Origin: Victivallaceae bacterium
GTDB taxonomy: Bacteria > Verrucomicrobiota > Lentisphaeria > Victivallales > Victivallaceae
DNA: 31,041 nt
Assembly: GCA_028717165.1 (NCBI GenBank)
Contig: JAQUOK010000003.1
Span: 1 to 31,041, forward strand
Direction of reading: 5' to 3'
Part shown: one piece after another, positions 16,747 to 25,005 of the stretch
Numbering within the stretch: position 1 is the stretch's first letter
Layout: each line of letters starts with the position of its first letter
Translations under genes and position numbers: made by a program
Notes under the pieces: generated by a model
What the model was told of the DNA's origin: nothing
The model's database searches: none
What the model saw: only the letters and a program-made list of their open reading frames with translations

Positions 16747-16967
16747 TCTCTAAAGTATTTTTCGCGTCGTGCAAACTTCGCTTCACATTCCTCACACAAT
16801 AAATATTCTTTAGGGCCATCTTGAGCATTGCTCTTAGGGATAGTTGCAAACCGGCTGGTCTCTTCATCACGTAAGTTCTTGAAAGCCCACTTTGGGTAAA
16901 TGTGAGAATGTTTTAATTCTCTATTTTTAAGGCATAGCTTGCATTGGTTATATATTTTGGGGGTCAT
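16742..16967 (-). pseudogene. 5' part of SHIxP zinc/HNH-like gene, split by IS1380
   Basis: The first 75 codons of the interrupted gene start at an ATG at 16967; a 76-codon ORF now ends at 16737 inside the element. It contains CKLCLKNRELKHSHIYPKWAF, a CxxC pair with a serine-histidine motif, then LLCEECEAKF, a second CxxC. Together these would bind one zinc as in HNH-type and related nucleic-acid proteins. The fragment would encode an isolated zinc module if translated. The gene follows the RlmJ-like gene by 61 bp and was probably its operon partner. No strong ribosome-binding site precedes the ATG. Confidence 0.8.
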
Positions 16968-17028
16968 TTATTTTTGCAGAAAAAGTTATTATGTTTTTAA
17001 GTTTTTTGTACCGCAACAGAACTCAAAC

Positions 17029-17850
17029 TTATAATAAAGATGCAAATAACAATCGTTCAGGAGTATTGCCTAGAAGAACATCGTCGCGCATGAGTTTTTC
17101 CAATGCCAATGAAAGATGTTGAGCAGTCTGTTTCTCTTCTTCATTGGTGTTAAGCAACAAAATGCCACCGCCCCATAAACCGGAATTTTCAGGATAAATG
17201 AATGCTGCGGGTACCTGAAAATCTCCACACCAGTGACATCCCGCGGGCACTTTGTCGGCAATAGAATCGCAGACCCAGCCACATTGTTTAATATTATCGT
17301 AACCGTACCAGTAAAACACCCGAAAACCAGCTCGTGCCAAAGAAATCGCTAATTCTACGGAATTCGGACTGTTTTGCGCTGCACGCTCAAACGGGTCATA
17401 CGGATCAATGCAAACCAGAATGTTGCCAGGGGCTGTTGTTACGCTTGCTTGTCGGCAAATTGCTGTCATGCCGTCTTCGATCAAAATCTGCGCATCCAGA
17501 GATGCTGATTCCTGCTTAAGATTTTCTGCGCTGGCGGGATCTGTATCACATAGAGTATAACGGGCATGGTTGCCAATAATACGCATAGCGATCGCAGCCG
17601 AACCGGGATACTTCCCTGGTAATGATTGCAGCACTTTCAAGTATGCACATTTGTTGAGCGGCAAAAAATTGCCGGCACGTTTTATAAATTGAATAACGCC
17701 ATGTTGTCGAGTAGAATCTGTAATTAAATCATAATACGCCGAACCGGCATGAGTTTCCCAGTACTGAGCCGGAGGATTGTTTTGCAAAATCTCGGCAAAA
17801 ATCAGGTGTTTCCAGACATCTCCAAGTTTACTGAAATGTCGATTAGCCAT
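17029..17850 (-). CDS. RlmJ-like adenine-N6 methyltransferase
   Basis: The 273-aa product starts with RHFSKLGDVWKHLIFAEIL and continues with THAGSAYYDL, matching the opening and SAM-binding motif of the 23S rRNA A2030 methyltransferase RlmJ (GNHADVLKH and DTHAGAGRY in the E. coli protein). The length is also similar. The catalytic motif, DPPYE in RlmJ, reads IDPYDPFE here, so the canonical DPP is altered and two residues longer; the enzyme may be divergent in target or activity. AGGAAA lies 7 bp before the ATG. It sits between an HU-like gene and the disrupted SHIxP gene. Confidence 0.72.
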   Translation of the reverse strand: MANRHFSKLGDVWKHLIFAEILQNNPPAQYWETHAGSAYYDLITDSTRQHGVIQFIKRAGNFLPLNKCAYLKVLQSLPGKYPGSAAIAMRIIGNHARYTLCDTDPASAENLKQESASLDAQILIEDGMTAICRQASVTTAPGNILVCIDPYDPFERAAQNSPNSVELAISLARAGFRVFYWYGYDNIKQCGWVCDSIADKVPAGCHWCGDFQVPAAFIYPENSGLWGGGILLLNTNEEEKQTAQHLSLALEKLMRDDVLLGNTPERLLFASLL

Positions 17851-17899
17851 ATGTGTTTCCTGTTGTATCAGTTAAATTTTATAAATTGACCGGTGCTGA

Positions 17900-18208
17900 T
17901 TATTTTTTCAATTTTTCTGGATTAAGCGCCTCAATTTTGGTCTTGAGTTTTTTCCCCGCCCGAAATTTGACAGTGGGTCGATCCGGTATGATAACTTCAT
18001 TTTCAGGCTGCCGGGGATTACGAGCCTTGCGACTTTTACAAACAACAACCTTGAAAACACCGAAATTACGTAATTCGACCGGATTTCCAGCAGCAATTTC
18101 ATTCGCGATACCATCCAAGGTCATTTGAACAATATCCATAACCTCTTTTTGAGGGAATTTGGTAGCTTTGGTAATTTTCAACACCAAATCGCGTTTTGTT
18201 ATTGACAT
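17900..18208 (-). CDS. HU/IHF-family DNA-binding protein
   Basis: The 102-aa protein begins with the family's N-terminal helices (SITKRDLVLKITKATKF) and has the conserved core GNPVELRNFGVFKV, then a beta arm with RNPRQPENEVIIPDRP, whose proline would intercalate in and bend DNA, and closes VKFRAGKKLK. A basic tail of about 14 residues extends past the usual end. AGGAG sits 10 bp before the ATG. It would act as an architectural DNA-bending protein. It starts 52 bp after the Fur-like gene and may share its transcript. Confidence 0.93.
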   Translation of the reverse strand: MSITKRDLVLKITKATKFPQKEVMDIVQMTLDGIANEIAAGNPVELRNFGVFKVVVCKSRKARNPRQPENEVIIPDRPTVKFRAGKKLKTKIEALNPEKLKK

Positions 18209-18260
18209 AGTTTAATTCTCCTTTACAATTTGTATTCTTCAACTTAATCCCAACTATGGC

Positions 18261-18536
18261 TCAGCACAAATAATTCGTTTCATATTTTTTCCGTTTCCCG
18301 GAATCTTCGAATTTCTTTATAAAACCGGATTTGAGAAAGATATCTATATTACGGAAAATCGTCGATTTTGCATGGATGGCATTTTGCTTCCTGGCTTCCC
18401 GAAAAAGCTCGTTTATGGAGTATGGCCCTTCCATGGAGTAAATAGTATTTAACAGATTTTCGCGTTCTATTGTGTAGACATGCCCAAGTTTTCTCAAGTG
18501 GTTCCGCAGGCTTGCCACGTTAACTTCCGATTGCAT
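18261..18536 (-). CDS. Stand-alone Fur-type winged-helix protein
   Basis: The 91-aa product matches only the N-terminal DNA-binding half of Fur-family regulators: a helix with T-x-x-R (YTIERENLLNTI), PYSINELFREARKQ, the recognition helix region KSTIFRNIDIFLKSGFI and the wing ending KKYE. The metal-binding dimerisation domain that normally follows (with its His/Cys cluster) is absent; no frame downstream of the stop restores it. It may be a truncated relic or a regulator that dimerises otherwise. The upstream sequence ATAATGATT (18555-18563) equals half of the classical Fur box, though the rest matches poorly. AGGGAA precedes the ATG. Confidence 0.75.
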   Translation of the reverse strand: MQSEVNVASLRNHLRKLGHVYTIERENLLNTIYSMEGPYSINELFREARKQNAIHAKSTIFRNIDIFLKSGFIKKFEDSGKRKKYETNYLC

Positions 18537-18624
18537 TTTTCATTTCCCTTAGTAATAATGATTTCAATGTACTGCGGCCAAATACAGTGTCGCAATAGTC
18601 CAGCTATTGAAAGTTTACCTGAAT

Positions 18625-19047
18625 TTACATTATCCATTCGTCATATCCCCATTCGTCAAACACATACCGGGCATACCGGGCTGTAACGATCCGCCAATAA
18701 CGCTGCGGAGAATGCCATGGCTTGCTTGCTTTCGCCAACAATATGGCATTTTCTTCGAGCCTGAGGTTGGCGGCATAAAACTTTTCATGGCTGTAATGAT
18801 CAATGGGATGAAAACGTTTGGTATATTTAAATTCAGCGACATGAATTAACACCGCTTCAGGAGCAAATTTCATTGTCCATGCCATAGCGTCCAACACGGC
18901 TTTGGGATGATTGTTGACTCTTAGTTCTGCCAATTCAATATCGCTCAAGTGGTTGAACCACTCGGGAGTTTTTAATCCGACTTGAAGAATTTTTTCTCGC
19001 ATTATGCGCACATTCGAAGGGGACATTTTAAATATATGCTGCTCCAT
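18625..19047 (-). CDS. Hypothetical protein
   Basis: The 140-aa frame starts at an ATG with GGGAGG 11 bp upstream. The product is rich in His, Trp and Tyr (HPIDHYSHEKFYAANLRL, PWHSPQRYWRIVTARYARYV), with no signal peptide, membrane segment or cysteine motif. I do not recognise it. It is 99 bp downstream of the ECF sigma gene in the same direction and 88 bp before the Fur-like gene, so it could be a partner of either; a role as an anti-sigma factor is not supported by any motif. Confidence 0.65.
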   Translation of the reverse strand: MEQHIFKMSPSNVRIMREKILQVGLKTPEWFNHLSDIELAELRVNNHPKAVLDAMAWTMKFAPEAVLIHVAEFKYTKRFHPIDHYSHEKFYAANLRLEENAILLAKASKPWHSPQRYWRIVTARYARYVFDEWGYDEWIM

Positions 19048-19146
19048 ATCGGAAAATCCTCCCTATGCTTTCATCTTCAATTAACAATGCCGTTAACGAT
19101 ATAAAATCCGCTTTTCAAATCTAATAATTTTCAATTTCCAGTCACT

Positions 19147-19737
19147 CTAAAAAAATGGGTTTAACAGCTTTCTCATTTTGTGTCGGGCTCTCATCGCCCG
19201 AACTCTGGTCTTGGAAAGCCGCCAATCAAGCTTCTCGGCAGCTTCTTTAAACGAGAGCCCTTCAAAATATACAACTTCAATTAACCTGCGGTCTTCCGGA
19301 GAAAGCTTATTGAGCGTCCAATCCAAAAGTTCACGCAGTTCTTTTTGCCTTACGTTTTTAGGGTAGTTTGCACAGACTTTCTCATTTACAATTATTCCCA
19401 ACCATTCAATATTGTCGCTATTGCCGGTACCATTACAATATGCAGTCGCAATCAGCTCTCGACGTTTATAATTTTTCCGCCAGTAGTCACTGCAGGTTCG
19501 AAGAACAATTATACAGAGCCAATTGGCAAACGGCTTCTGGCGTGAGAACGTATGGAGGTTTTTGAAAGCCCTGATAAAAACTTCCTGGGTTACATCTTCG
19601 ATATCGTTTCCAGGAACACGTTTTGCCGTCATCAGAAAAACCCGTTCACGATGCCTGTTGACCAAAACTACAAAGTTATCAATATTGCCGTTCAAAACAG
19701 AGTCGATAATTTTAATATCCAAATTTACCGCTGACAT
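19147..19737 (-). CDS. ECF-type RNA polymerase sigma factor
   Basis: The 196-aa protein has the two domains of an ECF sigma factor. Region 2 includes FVVLVNRHRERVFLMTAKRV, the conserved DIEDVTQEVFIRAFKNL and KPFANWLCIIVLRTCSDYWR. Region 4 is LSPEDRRLIEVVYFEGLSFK followed by EAAEKLDWRLSKTRVRAMRA, the -35 recognition helix-turn-helix. It would direct polymerase to a small set of stress or envelope genes. No anti-sigma gene is recognisable next to it. The gene precedes the 140-aa unknown protein and probably shares its transcript. Confidence 0.93.
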   Translation of the reverse strand: MSAVNLDIKIIDSVLNGNIDNFVVLVNRHRERVFLMTAKRVPGNDIEDVTQEVFIRAFKNLHTFSRQKPFANWLCIIVLRTCSDYWRKNYKRRELIATAYCNGTGNSDNIEWLGIIVNEKVCANYPKNVRQKELRELLDWTLNKLSPEDRRLIEVVYFEGLSFKEAAEKLDWRLSKTRVRAMRARHKMRKLLNPFF

Positions 19738-19815
19738 GCTGAATTCCGGTTAAATTCCTTTATCCTCAACTTCTGAAAACATTTTTGTTCTTCTTGTCAT
19801 ATCTTAAATAATAGC

Positions 19816-19844
19816 GACTTATCAGTCGATAAAATACATTTTAT
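19816..19844. repeat. Two adjacent palindromes between sigma factor and pump genes
   Basis: CGACTTATCAGTCG (5-bp arms, 4-bp loop) is followed within a few bases by ATAAAATACATTTTAT (7-bp arms). They lie between the end of the first RND gene and the start of the ECF sigma gene, so they could end the pump transcript or regulate the sigma gene. There is no T-run typical of a terminator. Confidence 0.35.
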
Positions 19845-19852
19845 TGTCTTGT

Positions 19853-22800
19853 TCAAACTGCTTTCACAAAACCGCAAAATCGCTTTAAACGCATTCTCCA
19901 CGATTCTTCAGGCAAGGCGCTGTCGCGCACAAATTTGAAATAAAGCGCCGGGATCAGATACAAGGTCATGGCCGCGGAAAACGTCAGTCCTCCGACCACT
20001 CCGAGACCGCAGCTGGAACGCAATTCAGAACCAAGCCCGGTGCCGAACGCCATCGGGAGCATGCCGACCACCGAAGCGATTGAAGTCATCAGAATTGGGC
20101 GGAATTTGGCTCTCATTGCCTGAAGCATGGCTTCGTGCGTACCGACTCCCCGCCCCGTCAGCACGGTGGTTTCATCCATGATCAGGATCGCGTTGTTAAC
20201 CACAATGCCGATCATCATTACCCCGCCGAGCATACCTACCATCGACATGGAAGTTGAGGCAAGGAACAGAGTGAAGAACATCCCGATGAACCCGAGTGGC
20301 ACAGTAACAAGGATAATGAACGGCCGCGCCCATGATTCCATAATTGCGGCGATCAGAAGATAAGTCATGACAGTCGCGATCACAAAAACATTGGCAAAAT
20401 CCTGTGCGCCGCTTTCCATCATTTCCGCCTGTCCATAAAAAGCAAGTTTATAGCCGGGAGGGAGATTTTTTCCGACTTTGTCCTTCAGCAGGCTTACCAC
20501 ATCGCCCATCGCCGCTCCGCTCGCAGGGTTGCAGTAAATCCATGCGGCGCGTTGCTTGTCCTCCCTGATCATTGAAATTGATACCGGTGACGATTCAAAA
20601 TCCGCAAGGACATTGATATTAACCGGCTTGCCTTTCATGGAGCCGATGACAATGTTTTCCGCTTCCTGAAAACCTTCAATATCATTGGTTTTAATGCGGA
20701 TGTCATAGGTTCTTGTTCCTACTTTGTAGCTTCCGGCTTCCACGCCATCGAAGAATCCAAGAATTGAGGTGCCGAGCAATGATTCCGGGATGGCAAGATT
20801 TCTAAGAACCGCACGGTTCGGGACGACGTTGGTTCGCGGCTTGGTGGCCCTGATACTCGAATCAATGTCGGAAGCAATACCGGATTTCCGCAGAATATCG
20901 ATTGCTTTCAGAGCTTCTCTTTGCAGGATGGCGAAATCGGAACCGGCGATGTAGGTAATGATTTCAGCACCAGATGATCCGGTAGAATTCGGAATATTCA
21001 CGGAATAGCGGAGATTCTGCTTTTGCGACAATATTGCCCGCAGGTCGTCCGCGACTTGGAAAACCGACTTGCGTTTATCTTTATCAACCAGGTTTAGACT
21101 GATCTGCGTCAGATGAACACCTTCAGAAACCTGCCCGGCCATGGCATTGATGTAGCCGACCGTGGCACCGACCGATTCTACCTCCGGTAATTTGTCGATT
21201 TCCTTGATAACTTCGAGAGAACGTTTCCGTGATGCGGAAAGCGCGGTATTGGTTGGAAATTCCAGGGTGATCGAAATCTCACTTTTATCGTTTATCGGAA
21301 TAAACGACATGCTGATATGCGGCAGCGAGATAATGCTAAGAAGCAACGAGACAGCCAGAACCAGAAGGATTACGGCTCCACTGTGTCGGCAGGTAAAGTC
21401 TATACTTTTCAAAAAAGCGGACTCCAGACGGGAATATCCCCAATCCCATAAACGGAAAAGCGCTTCGCTGACCCGGTTCGGTTTTTTTCTTTCTTTTGCA
21501 AAGAATATGGAAGCGAGAATCGGCGTCAGGGTAAAACTTACGAAAAGCGAAGCCAGCGTCGCCACCACCATGACTCCCGCAAACGGGGAAATAAGTAACC
21601 CGACAACGGAACTCATCAGCACAACCGGAACGAATACCACCACATTAGTCAGGGCGCTTGCCGCAACCGCGTTCACGACTTCATTTGTTCCGGAAATGGA
21701 GGCCTGGGGAGCGTCCATACCCTCATGCAGACGTTTGGAAATGTTTTCCAACACAACCACCGCATTGGTCACCAATACGCCGGTCGAACAGCCGAACGCG
21801 ACCAGCGTCATCATGTCGAAAGTATAATCAAAGGCTTTCATGGCGATGAACGAGATAACGATGGATACCGGCATGGAAATGACGACCGTGAACGTGGAAC
21901 GCGTGTCGTGGAGGAATAGAAACAACAGGACCGCGGTCAGCAGGATACCGAGCCCCACGCTCGACCAGGCATCGTCAACCGAAGCATGGATGAACGCGCC
22001 GGAATCCTTGAACCAGTGCAACTGCATTCCTCCCGGAAGCGAGCGCCCGTTTACGATAGTTTCATAGCGTTTTTTCACTTCGGCAATCACTTTGACGGCG
22101 TTGGCCTCGCTCTTCTTGACTATTTCGAGCTGGACGGCGGGCAGTCCGTTGAAATATGCTTCCTGGCGGATTTCTTTCGACATCAGTTTGATTTCCGCAA
22201 TATCGCCCAGATAGATCCGTTTCCCCACATTACTGCTGATTTCCAAATCCTTCAATGCCTGAATATCCCGATATTCCGCGTCATAGGTAATCGACATCTC
22301 GGTTCCGTTTTGCTTTATCCGCCCGGCGGGTATTTTCAGGTTTGCCGAATTAATCCGGCTGATGACTTCCGCAATCGTCAGATTGCTTTCAGAAAGCTTT
22401 TTCCGGTCAAGAACAATGTGCAGCTGGACTTCGTTTCCTCCATGTATCCGGATTTCGCCGACGCCGGGAATACTCGAGAACATGTCCGAGAGAGTTTCAT
22501 CGACATAATCATAAAGCTCGTCCACTGATTTACTCCCGGTCAGGAACAAAGTTACGACCGGAATCGCATTTATATTGACTTTGCTGAGCTTGGGGGTTTC
22601 TACGGCGCTCGGGAAATCATCGGCAATGGTATTTAATTTTTCCCGTACTTCGTGGACCATAATGTCGACATCCGTTCCCAAAACAAACTCCAGCGTTATC
22701 GCGCAGACATTTTCCATGCATACGCTGGTCGTATGTTTAAGCCCGTCAAGCGAAGCGACCACATCTTCGATCCGTTTCGCCACGTCAACCTCGATCTCTT

Positions 22801-22969
22801 CCGGAGAAGCCCCCGGATAGACGGTAGTAATCTGAACATACGGGACGTCGAATTTCGGCAGCGAATCAATGCCGATAGAATCATACATACGAATGCCGAG
22901 GAACAGAAGCATAATCAGGAAAGCGGTCATTGCCACTTTCCGTTTTACCGATATTTCGCTTAGCGTCAT
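19853..22969 (-). CDS. RND efflux transporter, HAE1-like, variant proton-relay site
   Basis: The 1038-aa inner-membrane pump has the RND plan: TM1 near the N-terminus (VAMTAFLIMLLFLGIRMY), two large periplasmic loops, and TM2-6 and TM8-12 clusters. The porter-domain motif YPGASPEEIEVDVAKRIED is typical. In TM4 the motif reads STGVLVTNAVVVLEN; AcrB has GLLVDDAIVVVEN, so the aspartate pair of the proton relay is replaced by Thr-Asn. TM10 (GIVVNNAILIMDE) also lacks the lysine. It is last in the TetR-adaptor-RND operon, 4 bp after the adaptor stop, with GGAGA 9 bp before the ATG. The substrate is unknown. Confidence 0.92.
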   Translation of the reverse strand: MTLSEISVKRKVAMTAFLIMLLFLGIRMYDSIGIDSLPKFDVPYVQITTVYPGASPEEIEVDVAKRIEDVVASLDGLKHTTSVCMENVCAITLEFVLGTDVDIMVHEVREKLNTIADDFPSAVETPKLSKVNINAIPVVTLFLTGSKSVDELYDYVDETLSDMFSSIPGVGEIRIHGGNEVQLHIVLDRKKLSESNLTIAEVISRINSANLKIPAGRIKQNGTEMSITYDAEYRDIQALKDLEISSNVGKRIYLGDIAEIKLMSKEIRQEAYFNGLPAVQLEIVKKSEANAVKVIAEVKKRYETIVNGRSLPGGMQLHWFKDSGAFIHASVDDAWSSVGLGILLTAVLLFLFLHDTRSTFTVVISMPVSIVISFIAMKAFDYTFDMMTLVAFGCSTGVLVTNAVVVLENISKRLHEGMDAPQASISGTNEVVNAVAASALTNVVVFVPVVLMSSVVGLLISPFAGVMVVATLASLFVSFTLTPILASIFFAKERKKPNRVSEALFRLWDWGYSRLESAFLKSIDFTCRHSGAVILLVLAVSLLLSIISLPHISMSFIPINDKSEISITLEFPTNTALSASRKRSLEVIKEIDKLPEVESVGATVGYINAMAGQVSEGVHLTQISLNLVDKDKRKSVFQVADDLRAILSQKQNLRYSVNIPNSTGSSGAEIITYIAGSDFAILQREALKAIDILRKSGIASDIDSSIRATKPRTNVVPNRAVLRNLAIPESLLGTSILGFFDGVEAGSYKVGTRTYDIRIKTNDIEGFQEAENIVIGSMKGKPVNINVLADFESSPVSISMIREDKQRAAWIYCNPASGAAMGDVVSLLKDKVGKNLPPGYKLAFYGQAEMMESGAQDFANVFVIATVMTYLLIAAIMESWARPFIILVTVPLGFIGMFFTLFLASTSMSMVGMLGGVMMIGIVVNNAILIMDETTVLTGRGVGTHEAMLQAMRAKFRPILMTSIASVVGMLPMAFGTGLGSELRSSCGLGVVGGLTFSAAMTLYLIPALYFKFVRDSALPEESWRMRLKRFCGFVKAV

Positions 22970-22973
22970 GCGG

Positions 22974-24182
22974 TTATTCTCCCTGTTTACCCGTTCCGTT
23001 CACAACTTTTATCGCACTGCCGTCATTCAGGAAATACTGCCCGGAAATCACCAGATCGCGGCCCTTGAGTTTTTCGGCATCGAGAATTTCCGTATAGCCG
23101 GCAGTGGAAAATCCGGGCTGAACCGTGATTTCCTGAGCTTTTTCACCGTTTACCGCGAAAACCGCATATTTTCCTCCGGCCCGAGCCAGAACGGCATCGG
23201 TCGGAACCCCGAGTCCGTTTCGTTCCGCGATGATTATGGTAATGTCGCAAAGCGTTCCACAAACGAGATTTTTCCGGCACGGCAGCTTCGCCTTGATCTC
23301 GAAGGTTCGGCTCAGCGGGTCGACACTCGGTGAAATATAGGAAAGCTTCGTCCGGCAAAGTTCCCGGCCTGCGAAATTTAAAACGATTTCCGTTTTCAGG
23401 GAGAGCTCTTCATAATACAACGAACTTATACACGCGGAGGCTTCCAGAGTGTTCTGGTCTTCCATTTCCAGCACTTTCGCTCCGACCGCGGCGAATTCCC
23501 CGGATTCGAGATACTGTTGCGTTATAATTCCGTCATAAGGGGCGCGAATAATAGAGTCAGCCAGGTTTTTTTGGGCAATTTCCAGATTGGTTCTCGCCTG
23601 CTCGATCTTGACCTTGCTGTAACTGAGTACGGCTTGTGCTTTATCGACCGCCCTTGTCGCGTTTTTCCATGCGGCTTCAGCGTTTTCATAATTCGCTTCT
23701 GAAACTACTCTTTTTTCATATAGTGTTTTATTCCGCATGTAATCAAGTTTTGCTTTTTTCAGATTGGTATGAGCAATTTCCACATCCATACGCGCGGTTT
23801 GGCAGGTTTCCTCCATTACTTTTAAGTTTTGTCGCTCCACTTTTACCTGGTTTTCCAGATTCTTCCGATCGGTCTGAAAAAGGATATCGCCCTTTTTTAC
23901 CCGGGAACCTTCTTCCACGTTCAGTGAATTGATCGTCCCGGAAATCCGTGCGGCAATAGTTACCTTGTTGACCGGCTGGATTACTCCCTGTACTCGAATC
24001 TGGCGCCTGAATTTCTGCTTGGCCAGGCACGATACTTTCACCTTGACGGAATCATCACTTTTTTCCGCTTTCTGCTTCTTACCACATCCTGAAATGATAA
24101 AGCAGCAGCATATCAACGCCAACAGCAAGTCTGAATTGTATGGATATTTTATAGTAAACGGCATATTATTCATGTCCACCAT
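22974..24182 (-). CDS. RND periplasmic adaptor (membrane fusion) lipoprotein
   Basis: The 402-aa protein begins with a lipoprotein signal (LLLALICCCFIISGCGKK, acylated at the Cys near residue 33). A lipoyl-like half follows (VIQPVNKVTIAARISGTINS, then EEGSRVKKGDILFQ), a long coiled coil of about residues 100-190, the second lipoyl half (LADSIIRAPYDGIITQ) and a beta-barrel domain. It links the RND pump to an outer-membrane channel. The start at 24182 is only 2 bp from AGGGGG; ATG codons at 24173 and 24164 are alternatives and would leave the lipobox intact. It lies 6 bp after the TetR gene. Confidence 0.92.
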   Translation of the reverse strand: MVDMNNMPFTIKYPYNSDLLLALICCCFIISGCGKKQKAEKSDDSVKVKVSCLAKQKFRRQIRVQGVIQPVNKVTIAARISGTINSLNVEEGSRVKKGDILFQTDRKNLENQVKVERQNLKVMEETCQTARMDVEIAHTNLKKAKLDYMRNKTLYEKRVVSEANYENAEAAWKNATRAVDKAQAVLSYSKVKIEQARTNLEIAQKNLADSIIRAPYDGIITQQYLESGEFAAVGAKVLEMEDQNTLEASACISSLYYEELSLKTEIVLNFAGRELCRTKLSYISPSVDPLSRTFEIKAKLPCRKNLVCGTLCDITIIIAERNGLGVPTDAVLARAGGKYAVFAVNGEKAQEITVQPGFSTAGYTEILDAEKLKGRDLVISGQYFLNDGSAIKVVNGTGKQGE

Positions 24183-24188
24183 TACCCC

Positions 24189-24875
24189 CTAATTAGAGCT
24201 CATTGAGCTTCGACGGGATATTTCTTTTCGCTTTCTTAAGAATTGGGTCGCACTCAAAGCATTGTGAATACAGGAAGCTTTTAATTTCGACAAGAACTTA
24301 TCTGACGGTTTTCCTTCGGGATGCAATCTTATAAAGCTATTCTTGTTAAGCGCATAGAGTGCGAGCGGGGCAATAATTGTTGCGGTCCAGTTATAAGCTC
24401 GTTCAAAATCATTATCACCGGATACGGCATAATAAAAGTCTATGAATGCTTTTGCTCCAAAGCCCGCAGTAGCGCAAGAAGCTTTTTTGGAAATTCCCAG
24501 GTCCCGTTGTGACAGCTGAAACATGAATGTACAACACCAGGGCGGCTTTTCCGGAGAAAAAATTATCTCCATAAACATCTCGACCATTCTGGAGATTACC
24601 GTATTTTGCCCGTTGGGTTTATTCAAAAAACCTCGGTGCTCTTTCAGAAAACGGCCGATGGGGTCGGGTTTCCATAACTCTATGGAAAAATCCATCACTG
24701 CTTCAATCAGTCCGTCTTTGCCGCCGAAATGATAATGAATTACTCCGAGGTTTTCCCCAGCTTTTTCAGCAATTTGCCGTACTGTGACGGCGTGTATACC
24801 GCGTTCAGAAAACAATTCGCCGGCTGCCATGATCAACGCTCTTTTGGTAACTTCCGTATTAGCATACGTTTTCAT
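24189..24875 (-). CDS. TetR-family repressor of the first efflux operon
   Basis: The 228-aa protein has the TetR N-terminal DNA-binding domain (KRALIMAAGELFSERGIHAV then VRQIAEKAGENLGVIHYHFG) and an all-helical ligand domain like the DUF1956 (CecR) type, which includes PDPIGRFLKEH and WCCTFMFQLSQRDLGISKK. It is first in an operon with the adaptor and pump and lies just below a promoter bearing palindromes, so it most likely represses its own operon and is released by a pump substrate. GAGG sits about 10 bp before the ATG. Confidence 0.92.
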   Translation of the reverse strand: MKTYANTEVTKRALIMAAGELFSERGIHAVTVRQIAEKAGENLGVIHYHFGGKDGLIEAVMDFSIELWKPDPIGRFLKEHRGFLNKPNGQNTVISRMVEMFMEIIFSPEKPPWCCTFMFQLSQRDLGISKKASCATAGFGAKAFIDFYYAVSGDNDFERAYNWTATIIAPLALYALNKNSFIRLHPEGKPSDKFLSKLKASCIHNALSATQFLRKRKEISRRSSMSSN

Positions 24876-24965
24876 AATTTTTTACCTCAAAAAACTTTTA
24901 TTTTCGTCTAATTGTCTTTATCATTATTCAGACTACCGGAAATTGAAGCCGTCCGGATTAAACTT

Positions 24966-24998
24966 TATACATATGTATAATATTGCACAAAAGTGCAA
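24966..24998. promoter_or_regulatory. Candidate TetR operators (two palindromes)
   Basis: TTGCACAAAAGTGCAA (24983-24998), a perfect inverted repeat, lies in the -35/-10 spacer. TATACATATGTATA (24966-24979), a perfect 14-bp palindrome, lies over the -10 and start site. Either would block polymerase when bound by a dimeric TetR protein. Confidence 0.6.
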
Positions 24999-25005
24999 AA
25001 GTCAA
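24977..25005 (-). promoter_or_regulatory. Sigma-70 promoter of TetR-adaptor-RND operon
   Basis: On the minus strand TTGACT (25000-25005) and TATTAT (24977-24982) are separated by exactly 17 bp. The predicted transcript starts near 24970, about 95 bp before the TetR start codon. The spacer and the start are covered by palindromes. Confidence 0.7.

Noticed and set aside
21162..22528. Plus-strand frames of up to 221 codons opposite the first RND gene
   Set aside because: They mirror the pump gene and have no independent protein features.
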